DNA of 7,989 bases from Cyanobacteria bacterium OH_CFB_184 (GTDB lineage: Bacteria > Cyanobacteriota > Vampirovibrionia > Gastranaerophilales > Gastranaerophilaceae), in NCBI GenBank assembly GCA_023414155.1, contig JAEZOG010000132.1, forward strand, positions 1-7,989, read 5' to 3'. The position numbers and the translations under genes are program-made. The notes beneath the pieces were generated by a model, which saw only the letters and a list, made by a program, of their open reading frames with translations, was not told the origin of the DNA and did no database searches. Each line of letters begins with the position of its first letter. Within the stretch, counting starts at the first letter, position 1. Positions 1-5,898 of the stretch are shown here, piece after piece.

Positions 1-10
1 AGGTATTATT

Positions 11-880
11 ATGAAAAAGTTTATATTATTTTTAATGTTGCTGATAACATCACAAGCGTGCTTTGCTTATGATTATTCTCAAATGTGTGCCGCTCCACCA
101 TATCAGGTTGGTAATGGCTTTACTCAGTTTGTATCGACGGCAACTGGAACAAACTTTTTATTAAAACAAGTTGCTGAAGCTCAGCTAGAAAAAACACTAA
201 AAAAAGAATTAAATTCTAAATTTGTGGTAAAAATCAAACCTTATGGTGCTAAAACCTTCACCGACGGCAAATTTAAATATATGGAGATGACGTCTAAAAA
301 GATTGTTTATAATGGTCTAAGCATATCTGATTTTAAAGCCAATACAGTATGTAAATATAACCATGTTGTATACAAAAATAAGAACGTGTATTTTCCGGAA
401 AACTTAATATATAAATATTCTGGAAAAATAACAAATGATGATTTTCAAAATGTGATCCTTTCTGAAGAATACCTTAAAACATTAGAGAAAATGAGTGTTA
501 TTATCGGTAATAAAATAATCTTCAAAGTATTTGACCCTAGTGCGAAAATTGAGAACAATAGATTAAAATTATCGTATAAGGTAATGACTCCTCTTTCTTT
601 TATAACAGAGGTCTCTACCGTTAACTTGACTGCAGGACTTGCTGTTGAGAATGAAAAAATTGTTTTTTCAGAAATTGAGCTTGGTTCTTCTAACAATAAG
701 TTGAACTTAAATAAAATGTTACCGCTGGTAAATAGGTTGAATCCTTTAACTTATGAAATGAAGTTGTCTAAAACTTCAAATGCTATTGTAAAAATATCGA
801 CAATAAAAATAAACGATAATAAAATATCTTTAGACGGGGTATTTATAATTCCTAAAAACTATGCTATTAAATCTAAATAG
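11..880 (+). CDS. Secreted LmeA/DUF2993-like protein
   Basis: The 289-residue protein begins with a Sec signal peptide: MKK, a hydrophobic run at residues 4-16, and a likely cleavage after the ACFA of residues 16-19. It is therefore exported. The mature part has a helical start (about residues 50-68), then alternating beta-strand-like segments. These include 'GKFKYMEMTSKKIVYNGLSI' (86-105), a long central strand region, and a C-terminal 'KISTIKINDNKISLDG' (261-276). This layout resembles the DUF2993/LmeA family of lipid-binding, BPI-like domains, common in cyanobacteria and actinobacteria. I recognise the pattern but no catalytic motif, so the family call is moderate. An AGG at the window start lies 7 bases before the ATG and may be the ribosome site. 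It is the first of three plus-strand genes, with 12 bases before the next, and may continue an operon that starts upstream of the window. Confidence 0.6.
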   Translation: MKKFILFLMLLITSQACFAYDYSQMCAAPPYQVGNGFTQFVSTATGTNFLLKQVAEAQLEKTLKKELNSKFVVKIKPYGAKTFTDGKFKYMEMTSKKIVYNGLSISDFKANTVCKYNHVVYKNKNVYFPENLIYKYSGKITNDDFQNVILSEEYLKTLEKMSVIIGNKIIFKVFDPSAKIENNRLKLSYKVMTPLSFITEVSTVNLTAGLAVENEKIVFSEIELGSSNNKLNLNKMLPLVNRLNPLTYEMKLSKTSNAIVKISTIKINDNKISLDGVFIIPKNYAIKSK

Positions 881-892
881 GGTGGATAAAAT

Positions 893-1501
893 ATGAGTAT
901 ATTTTCGAAAATAGTTGTCACTATTTTAGTATTACTTTCAGCTTTTTATATCAAGGAAACATTTTTTAAAGATGTCCCTTTAAATTTTCTTGATAAAAAT
1001 AAAGAAGAAATTTCACTTCCAAAACCTGTAGAAACACAAAAATTAAAAGAAGAAGAACCTTCTAAAGAAATAGTAAAACAAAAAGAATTTGTAACTGTAT
1101 ATTTTATTTCAACAGGTAAAGATGGCAGTTCTGTTTTTAAAAAAGCAACAAGAGAATATTCAAAAGGCCCCAAATTAGATTTTGCCATTCAGCAGTTGCT
1201 TCAAGGTCCTGACAGCGATGAAAAGGGTGCTGGCGTATACACTGAGATACCAAAAGGAACAAGACTTATTAATATTGAGCAACAAGGCAGTAACATTATT
1301 ATAAATTTAAGCTCTGATTTTCAGTATGGAGGTGGTACAGACAGTATTTATTCCAGAATGAAACAACTAATCAAAACGACTTTAGCTAATTCAAAAAATA
1401 AAAACATCTATCTGTATTTAGATGGTAAACAAGTTGATATGTTGGGTGGAGAAGGCATAATGATTACTCAGCCGCTTAGTGAGAGATCTATAGATGGCTA
1501 A
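893..1501 (+). CDS. Membrane-anchored GerMN domain protein
   Basis: This 202-residue protein has one N-terminal membrane segment (about residues 5-22). A charged Lys/Glu/Pro-rich linker (35-65) follows, then a GerMN domain (about 66-190). Typical features are the strand 'FVTVYFIS' (66-73), 'AIQQLLQGP' (98-106), 'EIPKGTRLINI' (118-128), 'NIIINLSSDFQYGGGTDS' (134-151), a helix with 'KQLIKTTL' (157-164), and 'IYLYLDGK' (172-179). GerMN domains are known from spore protein GerM and from LpqB, and are thought to bind or assist at the cell wall outside the membrane. The exact role here is unknown. A GGTGG ribosome site (881-885) lies 7 bases before the ATG. The stop overlaps the next gene by 8 bases, which suggests translational coupling. 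The domain also occurs in non-spore formers, so it does not prove sporulation. Confidence 0.85.
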   Translation: MSIFSKIVVTILVLLSAFYIKETFFKDVPLNFLDKNKEEISLPKPVETQKLKEEEPSKEIVKQKEFVTVYFISTGKDGSSVFKKATREYSKGPKLDFAIQQLLQGPDSDEKGAGVYTEIPKGTRLINIEQQGSNIIINLSSDFQYGGGTDSIYSRMKQLIKTTLANSKNKNIYLYLDGKQVDMLGGEGIMITQPLSERSIDG

Positions 1502-1772
1502 TAAAAAAGACTTAGATTATTATATGGACCTGGATTGGACGTTGGTTGAAGGTACTGATCTTGATTTCAACGGTAATCCATACCATTATATAGAAATCAA
1601 AGAAATCCCAAGTTTTGCATACTGCGCTAAAACAAGAGAATTAGCATTAGCTAATTATAAAACCCAATTGAAATGGACTCTTCAAGTCATGTTGATGGAT
1701 GAAGATCTTGTAATAAAAGAACCTGGAGATGAAGATGATGAAGATGTAGACTGGGAATCTCTTTGTCCTTAG
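1494..1772 (+). CDS. Small acidic HicB-like hypothetical protein
   Basis: The protein has 92 residues and a very acidic tail (residues 78-88 are almost all Asp/Glu). The middle, with 'YHYIEIKEIPSFAYCAKTRE' (30-49) and 'LALANYKTQLKWTLQVMLMD' (50-69), resembles the HicB-like antitoxin fold. In that fold a strand pair leads into a helix that carries an 'EAL.n' motif. No HicA toxin gene lies beside it, and no DNA-binding domain is visible after the fold. If the fold is right, this is a solitary HicB-like protein. The ATG lies inside the end of the GerMN gene (8-base overlap), with GAGAG at 1481-1485 as a modest ribosome site, so it is probably co-translated with that gene. No clear terminator follows. 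The function is unknown and the family call is tentative. Confidence 0.6.
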   Translation: MANKKDLDYYMDLDWTLVEGTDLDFNGNPYHYIEIKEIPSFAYCAKTRELALANYKTQLKWTLQVMLMDEDLVIKEPGDEDDEDVDWESLCP

Positions 1773-1867
1773 ATTAAAAATCAATGTGAACAATTAATAA
1801 TATTTTATCCAAAATAGCAAAAAAAATCTTTTTCTGTTTTATATTGTTATAAAGAAGGAGAATTTTT

Positions 1868-2182
1868 ATGCAAGTTTCATCTATCAATGTACATCCTGTT
1901 AGCTTTTCTCAAAATGAGAAAAAGTCTACCCCCAAAAAAGGTGCTAAAATTGGTGCACTAGCTGGTGCTATTTATGGAGGTATAAAATGTGTAAGAAGAG
2001 CTGCTGATGTTCCTCATATTCTAGAGGAAGCTAAAGTGACTCTAACTAAAAATAAATTAAACGCTGTTATAATAGGTAGTGTAGCCGTTGGCATTGCTAT
2101 ACATTCTGCTATTGGTTCAGCGATTGGTACTTTAGTTGACCATTTTTCAAAAGTGAAAAATAATAAAAATAAAGCACAGTAG
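1868..2182 (+). CDS. Small glycine-rich membrane protein, unknown function
   Basis: I do not recognise a family for this 104-residue protein. It starts with a polar stretch (1-25) containing 'VHPVSFSQ' (8-15). A Gly/Ala-rich hydrophobic segment follows (26-42, 'GAKIGALAGAIYGGIK'), then a charged stretch (43-64). A longer hydrophobic segment (65-91) carries small-residue motifs such as 'AIGSAIGT', and the tail is Lys/Asn-rich and basic. The pattern fits a small two-span or amphipathic membrane protein; the Gly spacing would allow tight helix packing. A strong AAGGAG (1855-1860) sits 7 bases before the ATG, so translation should be good. It has a 95-base gap before it and its own terminator after it, so it is probably a single-gene unit. 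The N-terminal tag resembles one I recall from gut Melainabacteria proteins; that link is from memory only. Confidence 0.75.
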   Translation: MQVSSINVHPVSFSQNEKKSTPKKGAKIGALAGAIYGGIKCVRRAADVPHILEEAKVTLTKNKLNAVIIGSVAVGIAIHSAIGSAIGTLVDHFSKVKNNKNKAQ

Positions 2183-2200
2183 CCTTCAAGCTAACAAAAT

Positions 2201-2235
2201 AAAAAAAGCAACATAATCAATATGTTGCTTTTTTG
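2201..2235 (+). terminator. Intrinsic terminator, probably bidirectional
   Basis: A perfect 8-base stem, GCAACATA (2208-2215) with TATGTTGC (2221-2228), encloses a 5-base loop. It is preceded by seven A (2201-2207) and followed by six T (2229-2234). It ends the small membrane-protein gene on the plus strand. Because the A-run reads as a T-run on the other strand, it could also stop transcripts that escape the hup terminator. Confidence 0.9.
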
Positions 2236-2248
2236 TTACTTAAATTTA

Positions 2249-2279
2249 AAAGCCAGTTAAGCAATGCCTAACTGACTTT
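2249..2279. repeat. Inverted repeat between convergent genes
   Basis: The arms AAAG-C-CAGTTA (2249-2259) and TAACTG-A-CTTT (2269-2279) form a 10-pair stem with one C-A mismatch and a 9-base loop. On the minus strand the stem is followed by TTTAAATTT rather than a clean T-run. It may be a weak backup terminator for hup or an RNA 3'-end stabiliser. It lies between two stronger terminators. Confidence 0.6.
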
Positions 2280-2285
2280 CAAACC

Positions 2286-2319
2286 AAAAAAGAAATCGTA
2301 ATTACTTAACGATTTCTTT
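2286..2319 (-). terminator. Terminator of hup, overlapping its stop codon
   Basis: A perfect 11-base stem (AAAGAAATCGT at 2289-2299 with ACGATTTCTTT at 2309-2319) has a 9-base loop. Read on the minus strand, the descending arm ends in TTTCTTTTTT, giving the U-tract of an intrinsic terminator. The ascending arm is the last codons of hup and the loop contains its TAA stop (2302-2304), so the terminator is partly coding. Confidence 0.85.
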
Positions 2320-2574
2320 GAATTTTTTACCAGCTGAGAATGCAGGAACTGTTTTAGCAGCAATTTTAATTGTTGCGCCAGTTTGTGGGTTACGGCCAGT
2401 TCTAGCAGCTCTTTTTCTAGCTTCGAAAGTACCAAAGCCAACTAAAGTAACTTTTTTACCTTTAGAAACTGTTTTTTGGATAGTATCGATAGTAGCACCG
2501 ATAACATCAGCAGCAGCTTTTTGTGAAACTTTAGCTTTTTTAGCAACTTCTTTTACTAATTCTTCTTTGTTCAT
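2302..2574 (-). CDS. hup: HU family DNA-binding protein
   Basis: At 90 residues this is the standard length of HU, the small basic dimer that bends and compacts DNA in the nucleoid. The N-terminal helices are 'MNKEELVKEVAKKAKVSQKA' (1-20) and the following ADVIGATIDTIQKTVSKG. The strand core 'KVTLVGFGTFEARKRAAR' (41-58) matches the family signature, and the DNA-binding arm carries 'GRNPQTGATIKIAAKTVPAF' (60-79). The end 'SAGKKFKEIVK' is also typical. It is more likely HU than IHF because it is a lone gene with the HU-type arm; HU and IHF subunits cannot be separated with full certainty by eye. The ribosome site AGGGAGG (2580-2586) lies 5 bases before the ATG. It has its own promoter and terminator, so it is a single-gene unit, probably strongly expressed. 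Confidence 0.97.
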   Translation of the reverse strand: MNKEELVKEVAKKAKVSQKAAADVIGATIDTIQKTVSKGKKVTLVGFGTFEARKRAARTGRNPQTGATIKIAAKTVPAFSAGKKFKEIVK

Positions 2575-2602
2575 AAGAACCTCCCTTTTAGTTTACATAG
2601 CT

Positions 2603-2630
2603 ATTATACCTATTTTTCTGCTTTTAGCAA
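2603..2630 (-). promoter_or_regulatory. Sigma-70-type promoter of hup
   Basis: On the minus strand TTGCTA (2625-2630; 4 of 6 consensus bases) and a perfect TATAAT (2603-2608) are 16 bases apart. Transcription should start near 2596, giving a short leader of about 20 bases that contains the strong ribosome site of hup. Confidence 0.8.
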
Positions 2631-2732
2631 GCATTTTTATAAAAAAAGTATTTATAATTTCAAACATAGTAAGAACTTAGACCGCTAACCAAAATTGCAT
2701 AAGTCTACAACTCAAATATAGATTGAAAAAAA

Positions 2733-3611
2733 TTAGAGGTTCCATTCAGGACTAAGTTTTCCGAATTTTACATTATTGTAAAAATAAGTTAAAATTTGAA
2801 ACGCATTATAACCTTGTTGTGCGAGATTATTTGCTCCGTATTGACTCATTCCGATGCCATGACCCATTTTTTTTGTTCCGTCATCAAAAGATGGCACTGA
2901 TCTAAGGTATGGCATATTTTTCATCCATACGTCACCGGAATTAGTAGTTTGACCGCCTGCACTTGCGCAGTAATAAGCCGGAATAACCTGTCTGTTGTAT
3001 GTTACAACTATTGCTTTTGTTTCTTGAACAGCTTTATTTGTGTGAGCAGTTTCAGAAGTCGCTCCGCCGTAAGCTTGGTCTTCTGTGTTGTCTTTTAAGT
3101 CAAAACCTTTTGTAGCTCTTTTTCCTAAATTAGCTATGGCATAGCTTCTTGCTGCTATAGCTTGAGCTTTTAGCGCTTCTTGGTTCCACTTAGAAGGCAT
3201 TTCTGCTGGGACAACACCCATTATGTATTCTTCCAATCCTAAATTATTTATAAGTGTAAGTTTATTATCTTTGCAATTTATTATAAATTCGCCTCTATAC
3301 CAACGTTTTTTTGTTGAAAGAAAACCTGGCGTTGTATTTTTTATTACGATTGAGTCTGTACCGAGGTTGTATAATTTACCGTTTATATCTATATGAACAT
3401 CGTCAGATAAGGCTTTGATTATATAAATTTTCATAGGTTCGATAGAGTATAATAATCGGTTTGTATGGGGATTAATTATATTTGCTTTTGTTGTGGATGC
3501 TACGTAGGTCGAGTTTGCATCTAAAACAAGACCGATTTTAATCGCTTCTGCTTTTAGTCCTGTGTTAAATGCACATATGAACATTATTAATGTAATAAAG
3601 AACTTATTCAT
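2733..3611 (-). CDS. Secreted SpoIID/LytB-type lytic transglycosylase
   Basis: The 292-residue protein starts with a signal peptide (residues 1-21, hydrophobic 5-18, 'GLKA-EA'). A beta-rich N-terminal part follows (23-120), then the SpoIID domain. Signature segments are 'LGLEEYIMGVVPAEMPSKW' (124-142), with Glu137 at the position of the known catalytic Glu of SpoIID, 'EALKAQAIAARSYAI' (145-159), 'YYCASAGGQT' (213-222), where Cys215 may be a metal ligand, and 'GHGIGMSQYGA' (250-260). The family cleaves glycan strands that lack stem peptides. Only about 14 residues separate 'PYLRSV' (234-239) from 'GHGIGMSQ', whereas classic SpoIID proteins are clearly longer there, so this is a compact variant. 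The ribosome site is weak, and the start is chosen because it gives the signal peptide. It lies 40 bases after the RWYD-repeat gene and is probably co-transcribed with it. No clear terminator follows. Confidence 0.9.
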   Translation of the reverse strand: MNKFFITLIMFICAFNTGLKAEAIKIGLVLDANSTYVASTTKANIINPHTNRLLYSIEPMKIYIIKALSDDVHIDINGKLYNLGTDSIVIKNTTPGFLSTKKRWYRGEFIINCKDNKLTLINNLGLEEYIMGVVPAEMPSKWNQEALKAQAIAARSYAIANLGKRATKGFDLKDNTEDQAYGGATSETAHTNKAVQETKAIVVTYNRQVIPAYYCASAGGQTTNSGDVWMKNMPYLRSVPSFDDGTKKMGHGIGMSQYGANNLAQQGYNAFQILTYFYNNVKFGKLSPEWNL

Positions 3612-3651
3612 ATTCTACCCATATTCCCTAGTTAATATAAATCGATTGCGT

Positions 3652-3945
3652 TTAATCTATTTGTTGCAACAATTCAATTAATTCTATTGCAATTTTCTTT
3701 CTTAGATTAGGATTTGACAGCCTTAAATATTCCATTGCCTGCGACAATTCATTATCTTCATCATACCATCTTTTGAAGGTATTATTGATTTTTGCTAAAA
3801 AGTTATTTGGGAGTTCAACGCCATTTTCTTTTGCAATTTTTATAATCCCGTCTGAGCAGACCTTTTTGATTTTTTCAGAAGAATTTTTTAGCAAACTGAT
3901 TGCTAAACTCAATGTTGGATCGGTATCGTACCATCTTTGTTTCAT
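3652..3945 (-). CDS. Protein with two tandem RWYD repeats, unknown function
   Basis: The protein is 97 residues long and consists of two similar units. Unit A (about 4-37) starts RWYDTDPTLSLAISLLKNSS; unit B (about 59-93) starts RWYDEDNELSQAMEYLRLSN. They share RWYD.D, LS.A, a Leu, a Ser, then K and I at matching positions, which points to an internal duplication. A linker with 'NGVELPNN' (41-48) joins them. Each unit looks like two short amphipathic helices after an aromatic/acidic turn. There is no signal peptide or membrane span, so it is likely cytoplasmic. I cannot name a family. GGAG (3955-3958) lies 9 bases before the ATG and a good promoter lies just upstream. It is the first gene of a probable two-gene unit with the SpoIID protein. 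Confidence 0.8.
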   Translation of the reverse strand: MKQRWYDTDPTLSLAISLLKNSSEKIKKVCSDGIIKIAKENGVELPNNFLAKINNTFKRWYDEDNELSQAMEYLRLSNPNLRKKIAIELIELLQQID

Positions 3946-3969
3946 TTATTATTTCTCCACTTAAATATT

Positions 3970-3997
3970 ATCATATAATTATCAATTTTGATGTCAA
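3970..3997 (-). promoter_or_regulatory. Sigma-70-type promoter of the RWYD-SpoIID unit
   Basis: On the minus strand a perfect TTGACA (3992-3997) and TATGAT (3970-3975; 5 of 6) are 16 bases apart. The start would lie near 3963, about 18 bases before the RWYD gene. The same stretch contains two direct copies of TCAATTT on the plus strand (3982-3988 and 3994-4000), which could be an operator, but this is unproven. Confidence 0.75.
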
Positions 3998-4116
3998 TTT
4001 GGTTCGTTTAGAGGATAAGGATGTCATATATATGATTGATTTTTTGCCCTTGGAGGATTTCTTTTGACTTTTTATCCGTTAACATTAATAAATACATGTA
4101 TAGTAAGAGGTGAGTT

Positions 4117-4809
4117 ATGTACTTGCGCGGTGGAATAAATTACATAGATAACGGTTTGACTGCCAATATAAGAGCAATGCATTTGCAAACTGAATTGATG
4201 GCAATTACAAACGAGAACGTTACAGGTTTTGATAAAGTCGGTTATCAAAGAAAAGAGCCTGTTGTTTCTTCTTTTGCAGAATATATGGGAGTCCATGCAT
4301 TGTCTACTGCTGTAGATGATCAGGTTGGAAGGTTAGCTATTTCTGACTGCCCGCTAGATATTGCATTAGCTAACAAGGGATATTTTCAATGCCTTGGCGA
4401 GAACGGTGTAAAGCTCACTAGAGATGGTCGTTTCAAGATTGATACAAATGGAATTTTATTAAGTTTAAAAGATGAAAAAGTTTTAGCAAATGATGGTACA
4501 GCGATTAAACTTCCATTTTTGCCTGATAAATTAACCGAAATCAAAATCGATACAGAGGGTAATGTTAGCGTATTTAATAAAAAGACCAATAAGTTAGAAT
4601 ATATTTCTACTTTATCTGTCGTTACAAGCGATGGAGCTGCTGTTTTATCTCCAAATGTAAGACAGGGTTACAACGAATTTTCAAATGTTTCTTTAGCATC
4701 TGAATTTATACAAGCAATGCCTGTGGTAAGAAACTTTGATGCCAACAGACAAATGTTTCAAATGCAGGTTACAACATTGACTAAAGCAATCCAGCAGTTA
4801 GGAAGTTAA
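4117..4809 (+). CDS. flgF: Flagellar rod/hook protein, FlgF-like
   Basis: This 230-residue protein is of the FlgF/FlgG rod family, which forms the flagellar axis between proximal rod and hook. The middle carries the family pattern: 'CPLDIALANKGYFQCLGENG' (76-95), then 'LTRDGRFKIDTNGILLS' (98-114) and 'EIKIDTEGNVSV' (144-155). The end has 'FSNVSLASEFIQAMPVVRNF' (192-211) followed by a helix, matching the C-terminal coiled-coil part. It is divergent: the N-terminal signature (normally like ANNIANANTTGF) reads 'AITNENVTGFDKVGY'. I call it FlgF rather than FlgG because the next gene keeps the FlgG-like motifs better. The ribosome site AGAGGTGAG (4106-4114) is good. It is the first gene of the flagellar block, with 13 bases before the next. 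No clear promoter was found in the 171 bases upstream. Confidence 0.85.
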   Translation: MYLRGGINYIDNGLTANIRAMHLQTELMAITNENVTGFDKVGYQRKEPVVSSFAEYMGVHALSTAVDDQVGRLAISDCPLDIALANKGYFQCLGENGVKLTRDGRFKIDTNGILLSLKDEKVLANDGTAIKLPFLPDKLTEIKIDTEGNVSVFNKKTNKLEYISTLSVVTSDGAAVLSPNVRQGYNEFSNVSLASEFIQAMPVVRNFDANRQMFQMQVTTLTKAIQQLGS

Positions 4810-4822
4810 TTAAGAGGTAATT

Positions 4823-5536
4823 ATGGCTACTTTTCAAGGTTTAGTTAGAAAAACAATACTTAATACAAATGTTCAGTTCGACCGTTTAGGAACTGTTTCT
4901 TCAAACATTGCAAATTATGGAACTACTGCTTTTAAGTCAGTAAGATTTGAGCAAATGTTAGATGAACATGGATATTTAAATGGTGTTGTAAGAACTGATT
5001 ATTCCAACGGTGCTGTCATGAGAACAGATCAAAAGTTTGATATCGCTCTAAAGGGTGTTGGTTTCATTCCTGTTACTTCAAAAAACGGTGACGTTACTTA
5101 TACAAGAGACGGTTCACTAAAACTTGATAAAGACGGATACTTGATTACAAATGATAATTGTTTGGTTGGTGATGGGATAAAAATTCCTGCAAATTACCAT
5201 GATATAAGAATTAAACCAAATGGAGACGTTGCTGTTATTCCGGAAAACGGCGATAAAGAAAAAGTTTTGGGTAAAATTCCTGTGGTTAATTTTACTAATC
5301 CTGAAGGTTTAAAGGCCATAGATGGAAATAAATATTTGGCTACTAATAACTCAGGTGAACCAATACTTATAAAAAAACATAACACCATACAGCAAGGAGC
5401 GATAGAACGCTCAAACGTCAACATTTTTAACCAGGTTAATGATGTAATGAGATTAAATGCTTCCATGCTTGCAAGTTTCAAACTCATGAAAACGATTGAT
5501 GACATGTATAATAAATCGATTAATATAAAACAATAG
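4823..5536 (+). CDS. flgG: Flagellar distal rod protein, FlgG-like
   Basis: The 237-residue protein belongs to the FlgF/FlgG family and is the better match to FlgG, the distal rod subunit, which is usually about 260 residues. The N-terminal coil signature is kept as 'SSNIANYGTTAFKSVRFEQM' (26-45). The core shows 'KFDIALKGVGFIPVTSKNGD' (71-90), 'TYTRDGSLKLDKDGYLIT' and 'IRIKPNGDVAVIPENGDK'. The end has 'IQQGAIERSNVNIFNQVNDV', close to the family pattern that precedes the last helix. A ribosome site AGAGG (4813-4817) lies 5 bases before the ATG. Rod subunits lack a Sec signal and leave through the flagellar type III export system, which agrees with this N-terminus. The gap to flgB is 12 bases. 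FlgF and FlgG could be swapped between this gene and the previous one. Confidence 0.88.
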   Translation: MATFQGLVRKTILNTNVQFDRLGTVSSNIANYGTTAFKSVRFEQMLDEHGYLNGVVRTDYSNGAVMRTDQKFDIALKGVGFIPVTSKNGDVTYTRDGSLKLDKDGYLITNDNCLVGDGIKIPANYHDIRIKPNGDVAVIPENGDKEKVLGKIPVVNFTNPEGLKAIDGNKYLATNNSGEPILIKKHNTIQQGAIERSNVNIFNQVNDVMRLNASMLASFKLMKTIDDMYNKSINIKQ

Positions 5537-5548
5537 TGAGGTAAATTG

Positions 5549-5896
5549 ATGTATACTCCGAGCGATTCCTTCGGAAAAGTAAATCTATATTTGGATATGG
5601 TTTCTCAAAGACAAAGAGCTTTGAGTGCTAACCTTGCAAATATCGATACTCCAGGGTATGTAAGAAAAGACATTAATTTTAGTCAATATTTGGGCTCTGT
5701 AAATAGCCCTCTTGAAACAAAGTTGTCTTCAAAATTGGGACCTTCTGCTGTAATCGAAGAGCGCCAAGTCGGACCAATTGATCCAGCCAGAGAACTTACT
5801 GAAATGCAAAAAAACTCTATTTTGTATTCAATTGCAGCAAGACGTATGACAACACTAATTACAGAAATGAAAACAGTAATAAACGTAGGTAAATAA
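5549..5896 (+). CDS. flgB: Flagellar proximal rod protein FlgB
   Basis: FlgB is one of the first rod subunits on top of the MS ring and FliE. Family signs are 'RQRALSANLANIDTPGYVRK' (near residues 21-40), which contains the rod/hook N-terminal motif, and a C-terminal helix with 'ILYSIAARRMTTLITEMKTV'. At 115 residues it is slightly short for FlgB. A TTG lies one codon upstream (5546), but the ATG at 5549 is preferred: it is 7 bases from the GAGG ribosome site (5538-5541), while the TTG is only 4 away. The stop is 2 bases before the ATG of flgC, and the ribosome site of flgC lies inside the flgB end, so the two are tightly coupled. Confidence 0.95.
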   Translation: MYTPSDSFGKVNLYLDMVSQRQRALSANLANIDTPGYVRKDINFSQYLGSVNSPLETKLSSKLGPSAVIEERQVGPIDPARELTEMQKNSILYSIAARRMTTLITEMKTVINVGK

Positions 5897-5898
5897 TT

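Noticed and set aside
445..696. 83-codon open frame on the minus strand within the LmeA-like gene
   Set aside because: Antisense to a gene with a signal peptide and operon context; no independent support.
1840..1853. TATATT and TATAAA hexamers before the small membrane-protein gene as a promoter
   Set aside because: No -35 at proper spacing; hexamers of this kind are expected in such AT-rich DNA.
2318..2680. 120-codon open frame on the plus strand opposite hup
   Set aside because: It is antisense to a certain HU gene, runs into the hup promoter and has no ribosome site; a shadow of HU codon usage.
2677..2709. TAGAC/GTCTA inverted repeat after the SpoIID gene as its terminator
   Set aside because: Only five pairs with a loop of about 20 bases and no T-run in the right place.
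4064..4104. TTGACT (4064-4069) as a promoter for flgF, or TATAGT (4099-4104) as its -10
   Set aside because: No good -10 lies 16-18 bases after TTGACT. TATAGT has its best -35 only 14 bases away and would place the start almost on the ribosome site.
5194..5505. 103-codon open frame on the minus strand within flgG
   Set aside because: Antisense to a well-supported rod gene, with no family-like pattern or ribosome site.
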